Origin: Macrothele yani
Taxonomy: Eukaryota; Arthropoda; Arachnida; Araneae; Macrothelidae
Direction of reading: 5' to 3'
Length of the DNA: 64,000 nt
Assembly: GCA_039090855.1 (NCBI GenBank)
Contig: CM076999.1
Span: 113,955,072 to 114,019,071 of the forward strand
Made by a program: the position numbers and the translations under genes
Shown: piece by piece, positions 1 to 11,878 of the stretch
Numbering within the stretch: the first letter of the stretch is position 1
Layout of the letters: the number at the start of each line of letters is the position of its first letter
Notes under the pieces: generated by a model
Told to the model about the DNA's origin: nothing
Database searches by the model: none
The model's input: the letters and a program-made list of their open reading frames with translations, nothing else

Positions 1-114
1 TTGAATATTACTATCACAGGATTCGCTAGTCGAAGCAACCGGCATTCATATTTAGCGAATCTGGAGGTTTAGTTCATTCCCGTGATTGCTCGGAAGTGCA
101 GAATATCAATGAAT

Positions 115-345
115 GAAATACGGGATTACAGCATTGTACAATGCAAATTTGGAAGATGTTAATCCGTTAATTGGTGTAAATATGACATGGATGTTAAATC
201 AGATAATATCCGAAAACTTGAAAATTTAGTCGTCCTGGAGCGGAAGTCGATCCCCGCGTCTCCCTGTTTGTGCCCGAGTATGCGAACCACTACACCACCC
301 AGAACGACGAAGTCTCAAGTTTCGGATTAATTTGAATATTAGACG
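115..345 (-). mobile_element. tRNA-derived SINE, family S2 (copy 1)
   Basis: On the minus strand this holds a tRNA-like head with an A-box-like GGTGGTGTAGTGGTTCGCAT and a decayed B box, followed by a tail that matches the copies at 35774-36010 and 36035-36205 (shared stretch AGATAATATCCGAAAACTTG). A third shared block, reading tcacaggattcgctagtcga at positions 15-34, recurs inverted near 36012-36031. It is SINE-derived rather than a tRNA gene because the head lacks a clean acceptor stem. Confidence 0.6.
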
Positions 346-480
346 AAACCCGTAGGAATCAACGGTAAGTTTTTTTTTTTTTAAATAATAAACTGATATG
401 ATACAACAAATGTAAGCTTTATTTGATTGACAAATTCATTCAACCACTTCAGTAAAGAAGACAATGGTCCAGGTTCTTGG

Positions 481-553
481 TTTTTTTTTTTTTTTTTGAC
501 TGAAGGTTTAACGACCACCGTGAGCAACTCAATGGGCTATAAGCAGTCGCCCG
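481..553 (-). mobile_element. tRNA-derived SINE, family S1, 3' fragment
   Basis: A poly-T run followed by the S1 tail (ggtttaacgaccaccgtgag, then ggctataagcagtcgcccgt) identifies the 3' end of an S1 SINE on the minus strand. The tRNA head is absent, so this copy is truncated. Full copies lie at 2672-2894, 36221-36435, 46991-47215 and 51190-51419. Confidence 0.75.
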
Positions 554-2140
554 TAATATTTTCACTAACATGGTCAACGGAATCTTTATTTACATCTTTA
601 CATAATGGAAAACGTCTAGCCTACGTGAATAAACTGGATCGAATGAATATTAAATTGTATATATACATCACGCAGTCCAACGGCGTAACGCAATAAGGTC
701 TTCGAGAGTGCTTGCTATTCCGATGAGAAGAACTTTAATACGAATGTCGGCTAGCGTTGCTTTGCGCAACGGTTCACTTAGAAAGAGACTTCGGGCTTTG
801 GACTATCTCAGTCCCGCCATGCTTCCGCTTTCAACAGAGCGTGAGTCAACCGCAGGCGATCGAATGACAATCGCACACTTCTCCCATAGACTTTACATGG
901 TGAATTTTCCGCCCCACAACGCCCGAACTGTTGCCCCAGTCTCATTTTTCTCTTCGACTGGCACATGTACATGGTAAGGCCTTTATTTTGATACCTCAAC
1001 CATATCTTTACGTTCAACCGTTCTCACAAAATAGGACTCACAGTAAAAAATCTAATAAAATTAATATGTAGATGTTCAAGTAGCTTGCCACCAAGTTTCA
1101 CATTTTTGCTGCTGCAAATAAAACTCTTATGAGGGATTACTTTCAGGATGCCCTTTGGACATAAAGCGTCTAAAACTGTTTCTTTGTGGTAGAATCACGC
1201 ACTCAAAATGACGATGTTCAGGAAAGAAAATGTACGCACCTAATGTTCCCTAAATATTTTTACGCAGATGTTTTAATAAATTGATAAGAAAATAATAATA
1301 TTTATTTATTTTACACAATTAAACGGATTCAATTACTTACTCTTCTGTATAGGTCACTAGAAAGTGGCGTTATTCATCTTGTATCATCCTTAAAGTGGGA
1401 ATTTCTTATTTTTGCGCTTTGTCTTTGGAGATAGTGATGCTCCGTTAGAAGTGACGTACTTTATACAAGCATTAAAGATGTTTACAGAACTTTTACCAAG
1501 TTATTACAGTTGTAAACTGATAGAGTGTTGTTCTTGCGCTATCGTCTTCTGTAATCATCATGTTCCACCAGAACTAATGTTTTTTATACACGCCCTCGCA
1601 TTGTTTGCTTAAATTCTAACAGGTTATTATAGACGTGAATCGTGGCCATCGTATTCAAACCACGTAATTTTGTGACTTAAAATATTGGCAGAACGATTGT
1701 AGAAGATTATGCAAAGACAGATAGATAACAGTTTTGAACTGTGTGTCGCGTGTGTTACGAAAGAAAGTTTAAGCCAAATAGGGAAGAGCTGTTATCGAAA
1801 ACGTGCCTGCACTTTGGGTTTCCTAACGCGAAAAGTTGGTAGAAATTTTACCGCAGGTAATTTTCGGAATGTCAATACCAACTCAAATCGATTCATTTCA
1901 AAACTGAAAGAGACTCGTCACGAACTGAATTGGCCAATCCCACCCTCTTTTCCTGCATGTGTTATTATTAAGTAGAGCAAATATGTTTGTGATATTTAAA
2001 TCTTAATATTTTTAATGTCACGTGATTAATTTGCACTGCAGATTTTATAATTTTAACGTATCTAAGTTCACTGACGCCTGGTAATCAGGGAACAGTTTGA
2101 CACCATGTGTCCAAAAACACTAAACTTATTAAAAAAAAAA
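554..2140. other. No recognisable gene
   Basis: Only short overlapping open frames occur on both strands and none resembles a known family. The block around 708-1017 is less AT-rich and open in opposing frames, which could be an old exon or repeat fragment, but I see no supporting motif. The remainder is AT-rich unique-looking sequence. Confidence 0.5.
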
Positions 2141-2146
2141 ACTTGA

Positions 2147-2565
2147 TTAAACAATCAAGCTTGAAATTTTGGAAGCTTTCCGCATATATCGAGACACTTT
2201 ACGATTTGTCAACGACATGGCATCGACTTTGGTTTTGCAAACGCGTGGAAACAGCTCACAAAAATACGTAAAACAGTAACACTCAGCACTGACAGTAATT
2301 TGTGGAGGAACGGCATGCTGGTAGACTACACCTTTATGATCAAAGAAAATTATCATCATCACCTTCCCAGAAGATTTCGTTTGGCAGACTTTTTTAGGAG
2401 GAGGCGAGCTTGTGCTTTTTCAGGCACTCGTTACGCGCTACGTAAGTAGGTCGAAATAGTGGACCCATGTTTCATCGGTAGTTATCACTGTGTTTAGAAA
2501 ATTTGGATCCTTTGCAATCAATTGTTTCCTCTCATGCCATTCATTTGCCATGTATGATGACAGAC
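2147..2565 (-). pseudogene. Mariner-like transposase fragment
   Basis: Read on the minus strand, this encodes mariner-type segments in order: NEWHERKQLIAKDPNFLNTV, then the first catalytic block ITTDETWVHYF, a linker with PPPKK and KVMMIIFFDHKGVV, and VPPQITVSAECY. Stops interrupt the linker and the frame is lost after the last block, so the second and third catalytic residues are not recognisable. In mariner elements (DD34D family) these blocks surround the first catalytic Asp of a nuclear cut-and-paste transposase. Upstream, the reading frame runs directly into a different protein family (see 2570-5481), so the junction near 2565 is a chimeric breakpoint. No terminal inverted repeats were seen. 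Confidence 0.65.
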
Positions 2566-2660
2566 CCATTTTCCTGAGAAGGCCACCGACATCATTGCAA
2601 AACACTTGGTTGTTGTCCTTGGAGAAAAAGGGCAGCAAATCCTTTTCTCTGCTACGATAA

Positions 2661-2905
2661 AACGTTATGTTTTTTTGTTGTTGTTTTTTAGAGGTTTAAC
2701 GACCACCGTGAGCAACTCAATGGGCTATAAGCAGTCGCCCGTCCCTAATTTAGGGTCACTGGTTCCAGGGAAGGGAGAGAGCCAGTGCCGTAAGACAAAC
2801 ACAACATCCATGCCTCACCGGGATTCGAACCCGGACCCCTTACGGACGAATGATCAGAGGCCAGCGCCTTAGACCACTGCGCCACCGTGGCGGCAACGTT
2901 ATGTT
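2661..2905 (-). mobile_element. tRNA-derived SINE, family S1, full copy with target duplication
   Basis: The body at 2672-2894 has, on the minus strand, the tRNA-like head (GGTGGCGCAGTGGTCTAAGG A-box region; GGGTTCGAATCCCGG B box), the S1 body and a T-rich stretch (A-rich tail). An 11-bp direct repeat, aacgttatgtt, lies at 2661-2671 and 2895-2905. It is a clear target-site duplication, as expected for LINE-driven insertion. The SINE landed in the pseudogene at 2570-5481. Confidence 0.85.
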
Positions 2906-2943
2906 GGTCCCAGATTGAAGTAAATTATTTTCATTCAACCTGG

Positions 2944-4951
2944 AGGCCAGCAATTCTGAAGACTCCTTTGAGAGGTTCAGATCCCTGATGAGGCCATCAA
3001 TTCTGCAGACTCTTTTGAGAGGTTCAGATCCCTGATGAGGCCAGCAATTCTGCAGACCCCTTTGAGACGTTCAGATCCCTGATAAGACCAGCAATTCTGC
3101 AGACTCCTTTGAGAGGTTCAGATTCCTGATGACGCCAGCAATTCTGCAGACCCCTTTGAGAGGTTCAGATCCCTGATAAGGCCAGCAATTCTGCAGACCC
3201 CTTTGAGAGGTTCAGATCCCTGATAAGGCCATCAATTCTGCAGACTCCTTTGAGAGGTTCAGATCCCTGATGAGGCCAGCAATTCTGCAGACTCCTTTGA
3301 GAGGTTCAGATTCCTGATGAGGCCAGCAATTCTGCAGACCCCTTTGAGAGGTTCAGATCCCTGATGAGGCCAGCAATTCTGCAGACTCTTTTGAGAGGTT
3401 CAGATCCCTGATGAGGCCAGCAATTCTGCAGACCCCTTTGAGAGGTTCAGATCCCTGATAAGGCCAGCAATTCTGCAGACTCCTTTGAGAGGTCCAGATC
3501 CCTGATGAGGCCAGCAATTCTGCAGACTCCTTTGAGAGGTTCAGATTCCTGATGAGGCCAGCAATTCTGCTGACCCCTTTGAGAGGTTCAGATTCCTGAT
3601 GAGGCCAGCAATTCTGCAGACCCCTTTGAGAGGTTCAGATTCCTGATGAGGCCAGCAATTCTGTAGACCCCTTTCAGATCCCTGATGAGGCCAGCAATTC
3701 TGCAGACCCCTTTGAGAGGTTCAGATCCCTGATGAGGCCATCAATTCTGCAGACTCTTTTGAGAGGTTCAGATTCCTGATGAGGCCAGCAATTCTGCAGA
3801 CCCCTTTGAGAGGTTCAGATCCCTGATAAGGCCAGCAATTCTGCAGACTCCTTTGAGAGGTCCAGATTCCTGATGAGGCCAGCAATTCTGCAGACCCCTT
3901 TGAGAGGTTCAGATCCCTGATGAGGCCAGCAATTCTGCAGACTCTTTTGAGAGGTTCAGATCCCTGATGAGGCCAGCAATTCTGCAGACCCCTTTGAGAG
4001 GTTCAGATCCCTGATAAGGCCAGCAATTCTGCAGACTCCTTTGAGAGGTCCAGATCCCTGATGAGGCCAGCAATTCTGCAGACTCCTTTGAGAGGTTCAG
4101 ATCCCTGATGAGGCCAGCAATTCTGCAGACCCCTTTGAGAGGTTCAGATCCCTGATAAGGCCAGCAATTCTGCAGACTCCTTTGAGAGGTCCAGATCCCT
4201 GATGAGGCCAGCAATTCTGCAGACTCCTTTGAGAGGTTCAGATTCCTGATGAGGCCAGCAATTCTACAGACCCCTTTGAGAGGTTCAGATCCCTGATGAG
4301 GCCAGCAATTCTGCAGACTCCTTTGAGAGGTTCAGATCCCTGATGAGGCCAGCAATTCTGCAGACTCCTTTGAGAGGTTCAGATTCCTGATGAGGCCAGC
4401 AATTCTGCAGACCCCTTTGAGAGGTTCAGATTCCTGATGAGGCCAGCAATTCTGTAGACCCCTTTCAGATCCCTGATGAGGCCAGCAATTCTGAAGACTC
4501 CTTTGAGAGGTTCAAATTCCTGATGAGGCCAGCATTTCTGCAGACCCCTTTGAGAGGTTCAGATCCCTGATGAGGCCAGCAATTCTGCAGACTCCTTTGA
4601 GAGGTTCAGATCCCTGATGAGGCCAGCAATTCTGCAGACTCCTTTGAGAGGTTCAGATTCCTGATGAGGCCAGAAATTCTGCAGACCCCTTTGAAAGGTT
4701 CAGATCCCTGATGAGGCCAGCAATTCTGCAGACTTTTTTGAGAGGTTCAGATTCCTGATGAGGCCAGCAATTCTGCAGACCCCTTTGAAAGGTTCAGATC
4801 CCTGATAAGGCCAGCAATTCTGTAGACTCCTTTGAGAGGTTCAGATCCCTGATGAGGCCAGCAATTCTGCAGACCCCTTTGAGAGGTTCAGATTCCTGAT
4901 GAGGCCAGCAATTCTGCAGACTCCTTTGAGAGGTTCAGATCCCTGATGAGG
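2944..4951. repeat. Minisatellite, 47-bp unit, about 43 copies
   Basis: A head-to-tail array of a 47-bp unit built around ggccagcaattctgcagact and ctttgagaggttcagatccc. Units differ by a few substitutions (actcc/acccc, gatccc/gattcc) and some shortened units lack gagaggtt (near 3661 and 4452). On the minus strand the unit reads as the DLNLSKESAELLAS segment of the surrounding pseudogene, so the array is an expansion of coding sequence. Because 47 is not a multiple of 3, each unit shifts the reading frame. Confidence 0.95.
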
Positions 4952-5481
4952 TCACTCAGTTCATGTTGGTTAAAAGGTTGATCACTTGATGAAGTTCCTA
5001 CGAAATCACTGTCACTTTCCCCACTGCTGTTATCTTGTATGTGATGAGACATGCTTGATTCCTCATCCTCTGGCATCTCTGATAGGTGGATGAAAGGTGG
5101 AATGGGTACCTCAGTTGAATGTGGATGCGGTCGTCTTTCTGAATCGAGGTCAGGATAAGTCCAGTTGTTTCGATTGATGTCCTTGATGTTGACAAGACAA
5201 AAACAACGGTCATCATGGTGGTTTTCAGGTTCCCTCCACACCCAAATTTCAGAGAGCTCCCTTTTCCATTTGTCCGCTGCCATAAATGCCGTGCAAGTTT
5301 TGCATACAATATGGGGAGCCCACGACTTATCTTAGTCTCCAAGTTGAACACCAAAATAACCAAGATATGCCCTCTTCACAAACTCAGAAATAGGTTTCCT
5401 ACTTTCTTTAAGGGTGTACTCGCCACAAATGTAGCAAAAGACATCTGGATGATTTAGGCAACTTCTTCGTGGGGAAGCCAT

Positions 5482-6201
5482 GGCGTCTGCTTATTCTGAA
5501 AACAAAATTAGATCACATTAGATTGTCTGGTTGTATAGTTGTTCACAAACTCCCAATTAGACTAACAGACACTGGCTTTACACTCATAAAATAACAATAC
5601 ATACTGACTTTGCCCACATAAAATAACAATATTTCTGCACATCAGCATGTAGGGCGGGTATGCCCTATCTCCAAAACTAGAGATGATAGGGCAGAACTGG
5701 TGCCAAATTTGGAATCAACGCCCCAAATATACCCAAGAATAGATCTACCTTTCGAGGCCCCAGAAAATAAATTTTTGTTGGGCTGTGTAATTCAACTGTT
5801 TATTATAGTTATACATTTTATAATGATTCGTGTTATGTGACAAGAAAAAAATGCAGTCAAAGCTTTTTCAGCGCAGCATGACACGGGTTACGGACGAATG
5901 GATTATAATACAGCAAGACATAATTGACACAATCTGTGACCTTCCAGTGATAATGCCATGTTAAAATTAAACCGTGCATTGCTGCCGAAGGTGGTCATTT
6001 CGAGTACCTTTTAATTCTGTATTTAGAAACTGCTGATTTTCCCACAGGAATTTTTGAAGGAACAATCTCTTCATGAGTATGGGAGATGGGAAGTTAGGAA
6101 ACAGTGAAATAAAGATCTTCAGTTAGGAAAACAATTTAGCAGACAATTTGAATTTACCTATTGTCAATTAATTCCTATTTTTTTATTGATTGCAATACAT
6201 A
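5482..6201. other. No recognisable gene
   Basis: AT-rich spacer between the pseudogene start and the left arm of the foldback element. I see only short random frames and no repeat shared with the rest of the window. Confidence 0.5.
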
Positions 6202-7210
6202 AACAAGTTAGTAAAATCATGCAATGCCTTGATTATGATACGCTTTCCAACATACCAGAAATTATTACTCAAGTTATGAGGATAATGGCTGGGGAATAAA
6301 TCTCGATCCAGTGCCCTGAACTTTGATCCCATTTCGATTATATTCAACAGAACCGGTTTGGTATACCTCCTAAATAACATGATAAAGTTTTGTTGCAATC
6401 GAAGCATTTTTAGGTAAGTTACGATGCATAAGGGCTATGGAATAGATCCCGCTCCTGTGTCCTAACCTTTAACCCCTTTTCGCACATTTTAAACAGGATT
6501 CGTTCCGAGGCAGGCCCCTACAGCATACTAACATTTCACCCAAATCGAAGCCTTTTTTACGTAAGTTATGACGCATAATGGCGATGGAAGTGAGTCCGCT
6601 CTTATGTCCTGACGTTTTGATCCCATTTCGCCCATTTTCAATAGGGTTTGTCCCCAGGTGGTCCCCTACCACACACTAAAATTTCATCGAAATCGAACCT
6701 TTTTTACGTTAGTTATGACGCATAAGAGCAGTGGAATGGATCCCGCTCCTATGTCCTGACCTTTGACCCCATTTCGTTCACTTTCAATTGGGTTCCTTCC
6801 CAGGTGTTCCCCTACTACATACTAAACTGTCAAAGAAATCGAACGATTTTACACGAGTTATCGTGCGGAAGGACGTACGCACACAACGCGTGACGTAATG
6901 AGGCAGATGGGAATCGCGACCATCTGCTCGCTAGAGTGTGACGTCATAAAACTTTAATGGGATCCACACACAATGCGTGACGTAATGACACAGATGGAGT
7001 GACCGCGCGTCAACATCTACTAGAACGACGCCATGACACTAAAAAAGTGGTAATTTGGGGGTGGTTATTTAACCCACTAAACGAATTTTCCTAAAGTCGA
7101 GATCAGCTAAATCGATTTCTAGGACCAGAAAACTGTAGGTTAACGACTTTCATCAAAATCCTTAGAGCCGTTTTCAAAATAAGATTTACATACATACAAG
7201 AATTGCTCCT
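6202..7210 (+). repeat. Foldback element FB1, left arm
   Basis: This arm is the inverted partner of 15270-16294. It begins AACAAGTTAGTAAAATCATG and runs through several ~146-bp tandem modules, each with a version of ggtcaaaggtcaggacatag and gtggtaggggaccacctggg on one strand. It ends at gaattgctcc next to TTAA. The same modules recur at 7215-8117, 33489-35426 and 48684-49696. Long modular inverted arms of this type resemble Drosophila-type foldback elements in structure. No encoded protein was found in the arm. Confidence 0.85.
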
Positions 7211-7214
7211 TTAA

Positions 7215-8117
7215 TAGCATGGGATAAGGGCGATGGAATGGACCCCGCTCCTATGTCGTGACCTTTGACCCCACTTCACCCATTCTCAATATATTCCGTC
7301 CCCAGGTGTTCCCCTACCACATGCTAAAATTTTATCGAAAACAAACCATTTTTACGAGAATTATCCTGCGGACAGACAGACGGACGGACAGAAGGACAAA
7401 GCTGGATCATATGCGTTTCTTTAATCTACGGTTGGAAAGCGTAAAAGCACCCTCCAAGAATTTAATTATATTTTTGCTACTTAAATTATACTTTATTTTT
7501 GGCGATGCAGCGTGTTTGTCTGTTTCCTTGTTCAAGTCGATATAACGCTATATTTATCGCTGTTTTATTTTCGAATGCTTTTCATAAGCAGCAATTGAAC
7601 GACCTTTATTCACGCTTTCCAACCGTAGGTTGAAAAAGCGTATATGCTCCAGCTTTGTCCGTCCGTCTGTCCGCACGATAACTGGCGTAAAATTGGTTCA
7701 ATTTCGATGAAATTTCAGTGTGGTAGGGGACCACCCGGGGACGAACCGTTTTGAAAATGGGACAAATGGAGTCAAAGGTCACGACATAGGAGCGCAATCC
7801 ATTCCATTGCACTTATACGTCATAACGTGCGTAAATATGGTTCGATTTCAATGAAATTTGACTATGTGGTAAGGGACTGCCTGGAGACAAACCCTATTTA
7901 AAATGGGTGAATTGGGGTCAAAGGTCAGGACATCAGAGCGGAATGCATTCCATTGTCTTTATGCGTCACAACGTGCGTACAAATGGTTCGATTTCGACGA
8001 AATTTCAGTATGTGGTAGGGGACCACCTGGGAACGAAACCTATTGAAAATGAACGAAATGGGGTCAAAGGTCAGAACATAGAATTGCGATCCATTCCATC
8101 GCTCTTATCCCATATTA
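7215..8117. mobile_element. Second inverted-repeat element (FB2) made of the same modules
   Basis: The ends are inverted copies (ATGGGATAAGGGCGATGG on the left, CCATCGCTCTTATCCCAT on the right). Each arm carries FB-type ~146-bp modules and the hairpin-like end cgctttccaaccgtaggttg followed by a (TCTG/TCCG)-rich tract. TTAA flanks both ends (7211-7214 and 8118-8121). The right-hand TTAA is also the left target of the next element inward, so insertions here share a target. Confidence 0.7.
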
Positions 8118-8121
8118 TTAA

Positions 8122-8290
8122 GGTGGACGTCAAGTAATTTTGCTTCCTATACTTCCAATGGAAAAACTTTTGTACACATTTCCTCCACAATTAATGTGTC
8201 CCCAAGGATGAAAATTTGAACATTCGAATAAAATAACTTCTTATTACCACTTGGAATACTTAATATTTTCTAAAACATAACCATAATTAT
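8122..8290 (+). repeat. TTAA-flanked inverted-repeat element M1, left arm
   Basis: Begins GGTGGACGTCAAGTAATTTT directly after TTAA and matches the left half of the complete copy at 23882-24484. The arm breaks off near 8290, where the LINE begins, and its partner resumes near 14866 and ends at 15265 next to another TTAA. This is a non-coding, MITE-like element; TTAA targets suggest piggyBac or Kolobok mobilisation (inference). Confidence 0.8.
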
Positions 8291-8501
8291 ATTAAAAATC
8301 AATAACTTTTCCTTTGATTGTGTTGAATATCTACTATCCTTCTTTTTTCATTTTCTTTTATTATTATTATTTTTTTTTTTTGCATATAATGAATATTTTT
8401 GTGTGTATCAAATTGAGATATGATATTTACCTGAAGTGTTAGAATGATTAGTGTTTGTGCTTATGGTGAAATGATTTGCATTGTGCTTGACTTTGTGATA
8501 T

Positions 8502-8846
8502 ACTATCCTATCATTGATAAACAAAGGGAGATCACACATATCTATTTTATAGATGTTACAGGGAGTTGCTTTAAACTCTTACAACTTAAGATTATAATTC
8601 CTACTAACCAACAGCAAGCAAATAGACAAATTTAATGCAAGGTAATTTATATACAACTATTTTTAATTTATATACCCAGAAGTACGGACACTATCCTATT
8701 ATTGATAAAAAAGAGGAAATCACACATATCGTTTTTATAGATGTTGCAGGGAGTGGCTTTTGAACTCTTACAACTTAAGATTATAATTCCTACTAACAAA
8801 TAGCAAGCAAATAGACAAATTTAATGCAAGATAATTTATATACAAC
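8502..8846 (+). repeat. Tandem duplication in the 5' region of the CR1/L2-like LINE
   Basis: Two copies about 188 bp apart share ggagatcacacatat-type, acttaagattataattccta and aaatagacaaatttaatgca blocks. They lie just upstream of the endonuclease frame, so they may be 5'-UTR promoter monomers, as seen in some LINEs. That role is inferred from position. Confidence 0.6.
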
Positions 8847-11713
8847 ACAACAAATAAATAATATCTTTTCTTGTAATTCCACAAATTCATTGAAAATTAT
8901 TCATGTTAATGCGAGATCCTTACTAAATAAACTAACTCTTATTGAGGCACTAATTCAGGTTACTAATTCACAAAGAGATATTTTATGTATAACAGAGACA
9001 TGGTTTCCCAGTGAAAATTATAGTTTTGGCTTGGGTGGCTATAAGATTTTTTATCAAAATAGAACCCACTCAAGAGGAGGTGGAGTGGCCATTTACGTTA
9101 AGGATACCTATCATGATTATACAATTAATAAAAACTTAACATTTACTGACTCTACCATAAAAATGTTGTCAATAGAAGATCAACACACTATTATAATGGT
9201 GTGCTATCGCCCTCCATGATTAAATACAACTCAGTTCTTCGAAAAATTAACAGAGGCATTCAATTATGTGAATTTAACCGGGAAAAGGGGATTTTTTTGG
9301 GGAGATCTCAATATTAATATTTCTGTTACTAATTCACAGACTCAGTACTTTGTTCAAATATTAACTGCTGCTGGATTTATCAATACAATATTACATCCAA
9401 CGAGAATTACACCTAACGCAGAAACGATTATTGATTTATCACTCACAAATGCTCCACAAGAGTCAGTTTTATCAGGAGTTATAAATTATGATATCAGTGA
9501 CCATTTACCAATCTTCACAGTTTACACTTATACACATGTAGTGGAGAAACAGTTAATAAACAAACAAATACGATTAATAAATTCTAATAACCTGGAAAAA
9601 TTTCGGAACCTGCGTCAAACTATAAATTGGTTAAATTTCCTACCAGCGGAAAATCCAAATATAACATACAACTTATTTACAATATTGCTAAAAGACTCAT
9701 ACGATCAAGCTTTTCCAATAATAACGAAAAGCAATAAAATAAAAAAAAATAGGAAACCATGGATAACAAGGAATCTCTTAAATCGAATAAATAAAAAAAA
9801 ATAGACTATATTCCAAATTTATTAAAAGTAAACTACAAATCGACTTCCAGAATTTTAAAACATATAGAAACAAATTGAATTCAGATATTCGGAAGTTAAA
9901 AAGAAATTATTACACTAATATATTCTCTCAAAATAACCCTGAATTAACATGGAAACAACTGAATCTATTACTGGGGAAAAATATCAGCCCAGTTATGCCG
10001 CAATATTTAACCAAATCAACTTATAAAATAACTGATAAACAGGCTATAGCTAATGAGATCAACAGTCACTTTATATTGTCACCACAATTGACCAAGCGAC
10101 AACTTATATTCTCAGGAATCCACTTTACAAAATACCTACAAAATCTTTCAAGACTAAATACTTTTCATATGTCGAAAATTACAAGGACTGAACTTACTCA
10201 TGCTTTAAACCAAATCAATACAAATGTCGGACCTGGCTACGATGATTTTTTCCAATAGCCATACAATTTGTGGCAGATATCATAGTTCAGCCGTTGTTGC
10301 AGATCTATAACTTTATACTTGAAACCGGAATATTTCCAGATGCCTTAAAAATCTCCAAAATCACTCCGAAATATAAGAATGGGTCAAAAAACGACATAAA
10401 TAATTATCGTCCAATCGCAAACTTATCAATTTTCGCAAAAATACTAGAGAAATTAATTCATACCAGACTATTTTCATACATTCAAAGACATAATATATTT
10501 CATCACAGACAATTCGGATTTGTACCAAATAAATCAACTGAACTAGCATTATTACATACACAAAATATAATTCAACAAAATCTATTACAAAAACAAAAAA
10601 CAATAGCAGTCTTTCTTGATTTATCAAAAGCATTCGATACCCTAAATCATGATATATTACTTCATAAGTTAAATATTATAGGACTCCGGGGATTTAGCTA
10701 TAATTTATTCAAAAGTTACTTGTCAGAAAGAATGCAATACACTCAGATTCATCAGAATCGATCCATATTACAAATCATAAACTGTGGGGCACCCCAGGGA
10801 TCAGTTCTTGGTCCTTTATTTTTTAATTTATATATTAACGACTTATTTGCAGTATTGAAAGATAATGATACAATCCTATATGCAGATGACGTAACTATTA
10901 TTTTAAAGGGAACTGATATGAATGAGCTTAACACTAAGAACTAATACTCAGCTAAAATTAATAATAGATTGGCTGAATGTAAATGAATTAGTTGTTAATA
11001 TTAATAAAACTAAATTAATGATTTTCTCTAATTCACAATTCACATTTATACGATTTACCGATTCTGATGAATGGAGTCAGGATTAATACGGTCTCAACAC
11101 ACTCTTATCTAGGTACAACTATACACAATGATTTGAAATGGAACAAACACATTGAAAATTTAAGTAACAAAATTTCTAGAAATATCGGAATGGTCAGTAG
11201 TGCTTTGCCAAACTTAACACCAAAAATATTAATTTCTATATATCATACTCTAATTCAAACACACATTAATTATTGCATTTTAACCTGGGGACAAACCACA
11301 CAATATAATATTAATAAACTACAGGTACTGCAAAATAGATTTATAACACTAATAGATCTTAAAACATCAAGTAATTTTCAACCAATCTTGTATATATTCG
11401 GTCAAAAGTGAACCCCAATATATATAATATTTTAACGATAAAGCAATTATTTGATTGTAACTTGGGAAAAATAATGTATAAAAGAATTAAAAATGGTATA
11501 AACAATGATATAATAACACTAAATATACATACTCATTACCACAATACTAGGAATAGATCACTACTAATTCCAATGTTCCCACAAACTGAGAAACTTAAAA
11601 TGAATATAAATTATGGTGGCCCAAAATTCTGGAACTCATTGTTCCAAGAACTAACATCAATTAATAATTTTAACGTATTTAAAATAAAACTAAAGGCATA
11701 TCTTATGAAATAA
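8824..11713 (+). pseudogene. CR1/L2-like non-LTR retrotransposon ORF2 (endonuclease-reverse transcriptase), decayed
   Basis: The frames give a full LINE protein in order. The apurinic-type endonuclease shows INVNARSLLNK-like, ITETW, RGGGVAIYV, GDLNIN and ISDHLPI (8824-9540). The reverse transcriptase shows NNYRPIANLS, FLDLSKAFDTLNH, GAPQGSVLGPLFFNLYINDL and the catalytic YADD (10270-10930). A C-terminal domain follows, with SYLGTTIHNDLKWNKHIE and a terminal TRNRSLLIP..GGPKFWNS block. The protein would nick DNA and prime reverse transcription at the target. A TGA at 9217 lies in frame, and the frame changes near 9804-9875, 10260, 10944-11067 and 11408, so it is inactive. The sequence is very A/T-rich. 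Its 3' UTR is split by the RTE element and resumes at 14656. Clade assignment is by motif style only. Confidence 0.85.
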
Positions 11714-11878
11714 TTAGTAAACAATAGGCAATTTCGACTAAATGGAAGAAATATGGGTTAGTGTGATTATAGAGTGAGGTGCAAACGTTATTTGTTGTTT
11801 ATTTATAAATATATATGTGATTATGTAGTGAAGTGTATATGATACTTGTTTGTCTAGATATAATGAAGACTATTGTTG

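Larger units (their letters stand above)
2570..5481 (-). pseudogene. Decayed repeat-family protein gene split by a 47-bp minisatellite and a SINE
   Basis: The start codon at 5481 (minus) opens a frame with MASPRRSCLNHPDVFCYICG and then PHIVCKTC, a paired-cysteine zinc-binding-like N-terminus that I recognise from high-copy arthropod repeat proteins of unknown function. Codon 50 (5332-5334) is a stop; the frame otherwise continues through an acidic, Ser-rich linker to HELSDLIRDLNLSKESAELL near 4900. Here a 47-bp tandem array (2944-4951) takes over. On its far side coding sequence resumes: ELLASRLNENNLLQSGTNIT, then an S1 SINE, then FYRSREKDLLPFFSKDNNQV and FCNDVGGLLRK, until the frame joins a mariner fragment near 2565. 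The gene is dead: one nonsense codon, the array, the SINE and a 3' chimera. The family assignment comes from memory of the motif pattern; no function is claimed. Confidence 0.65.

Noticed and set aside
708..1017. Overlapping plus- and minus-strand frames in a less AT-rich block
   Set aside because: Neither shows a family motif; could be an old exon or repeat, but not supportable.
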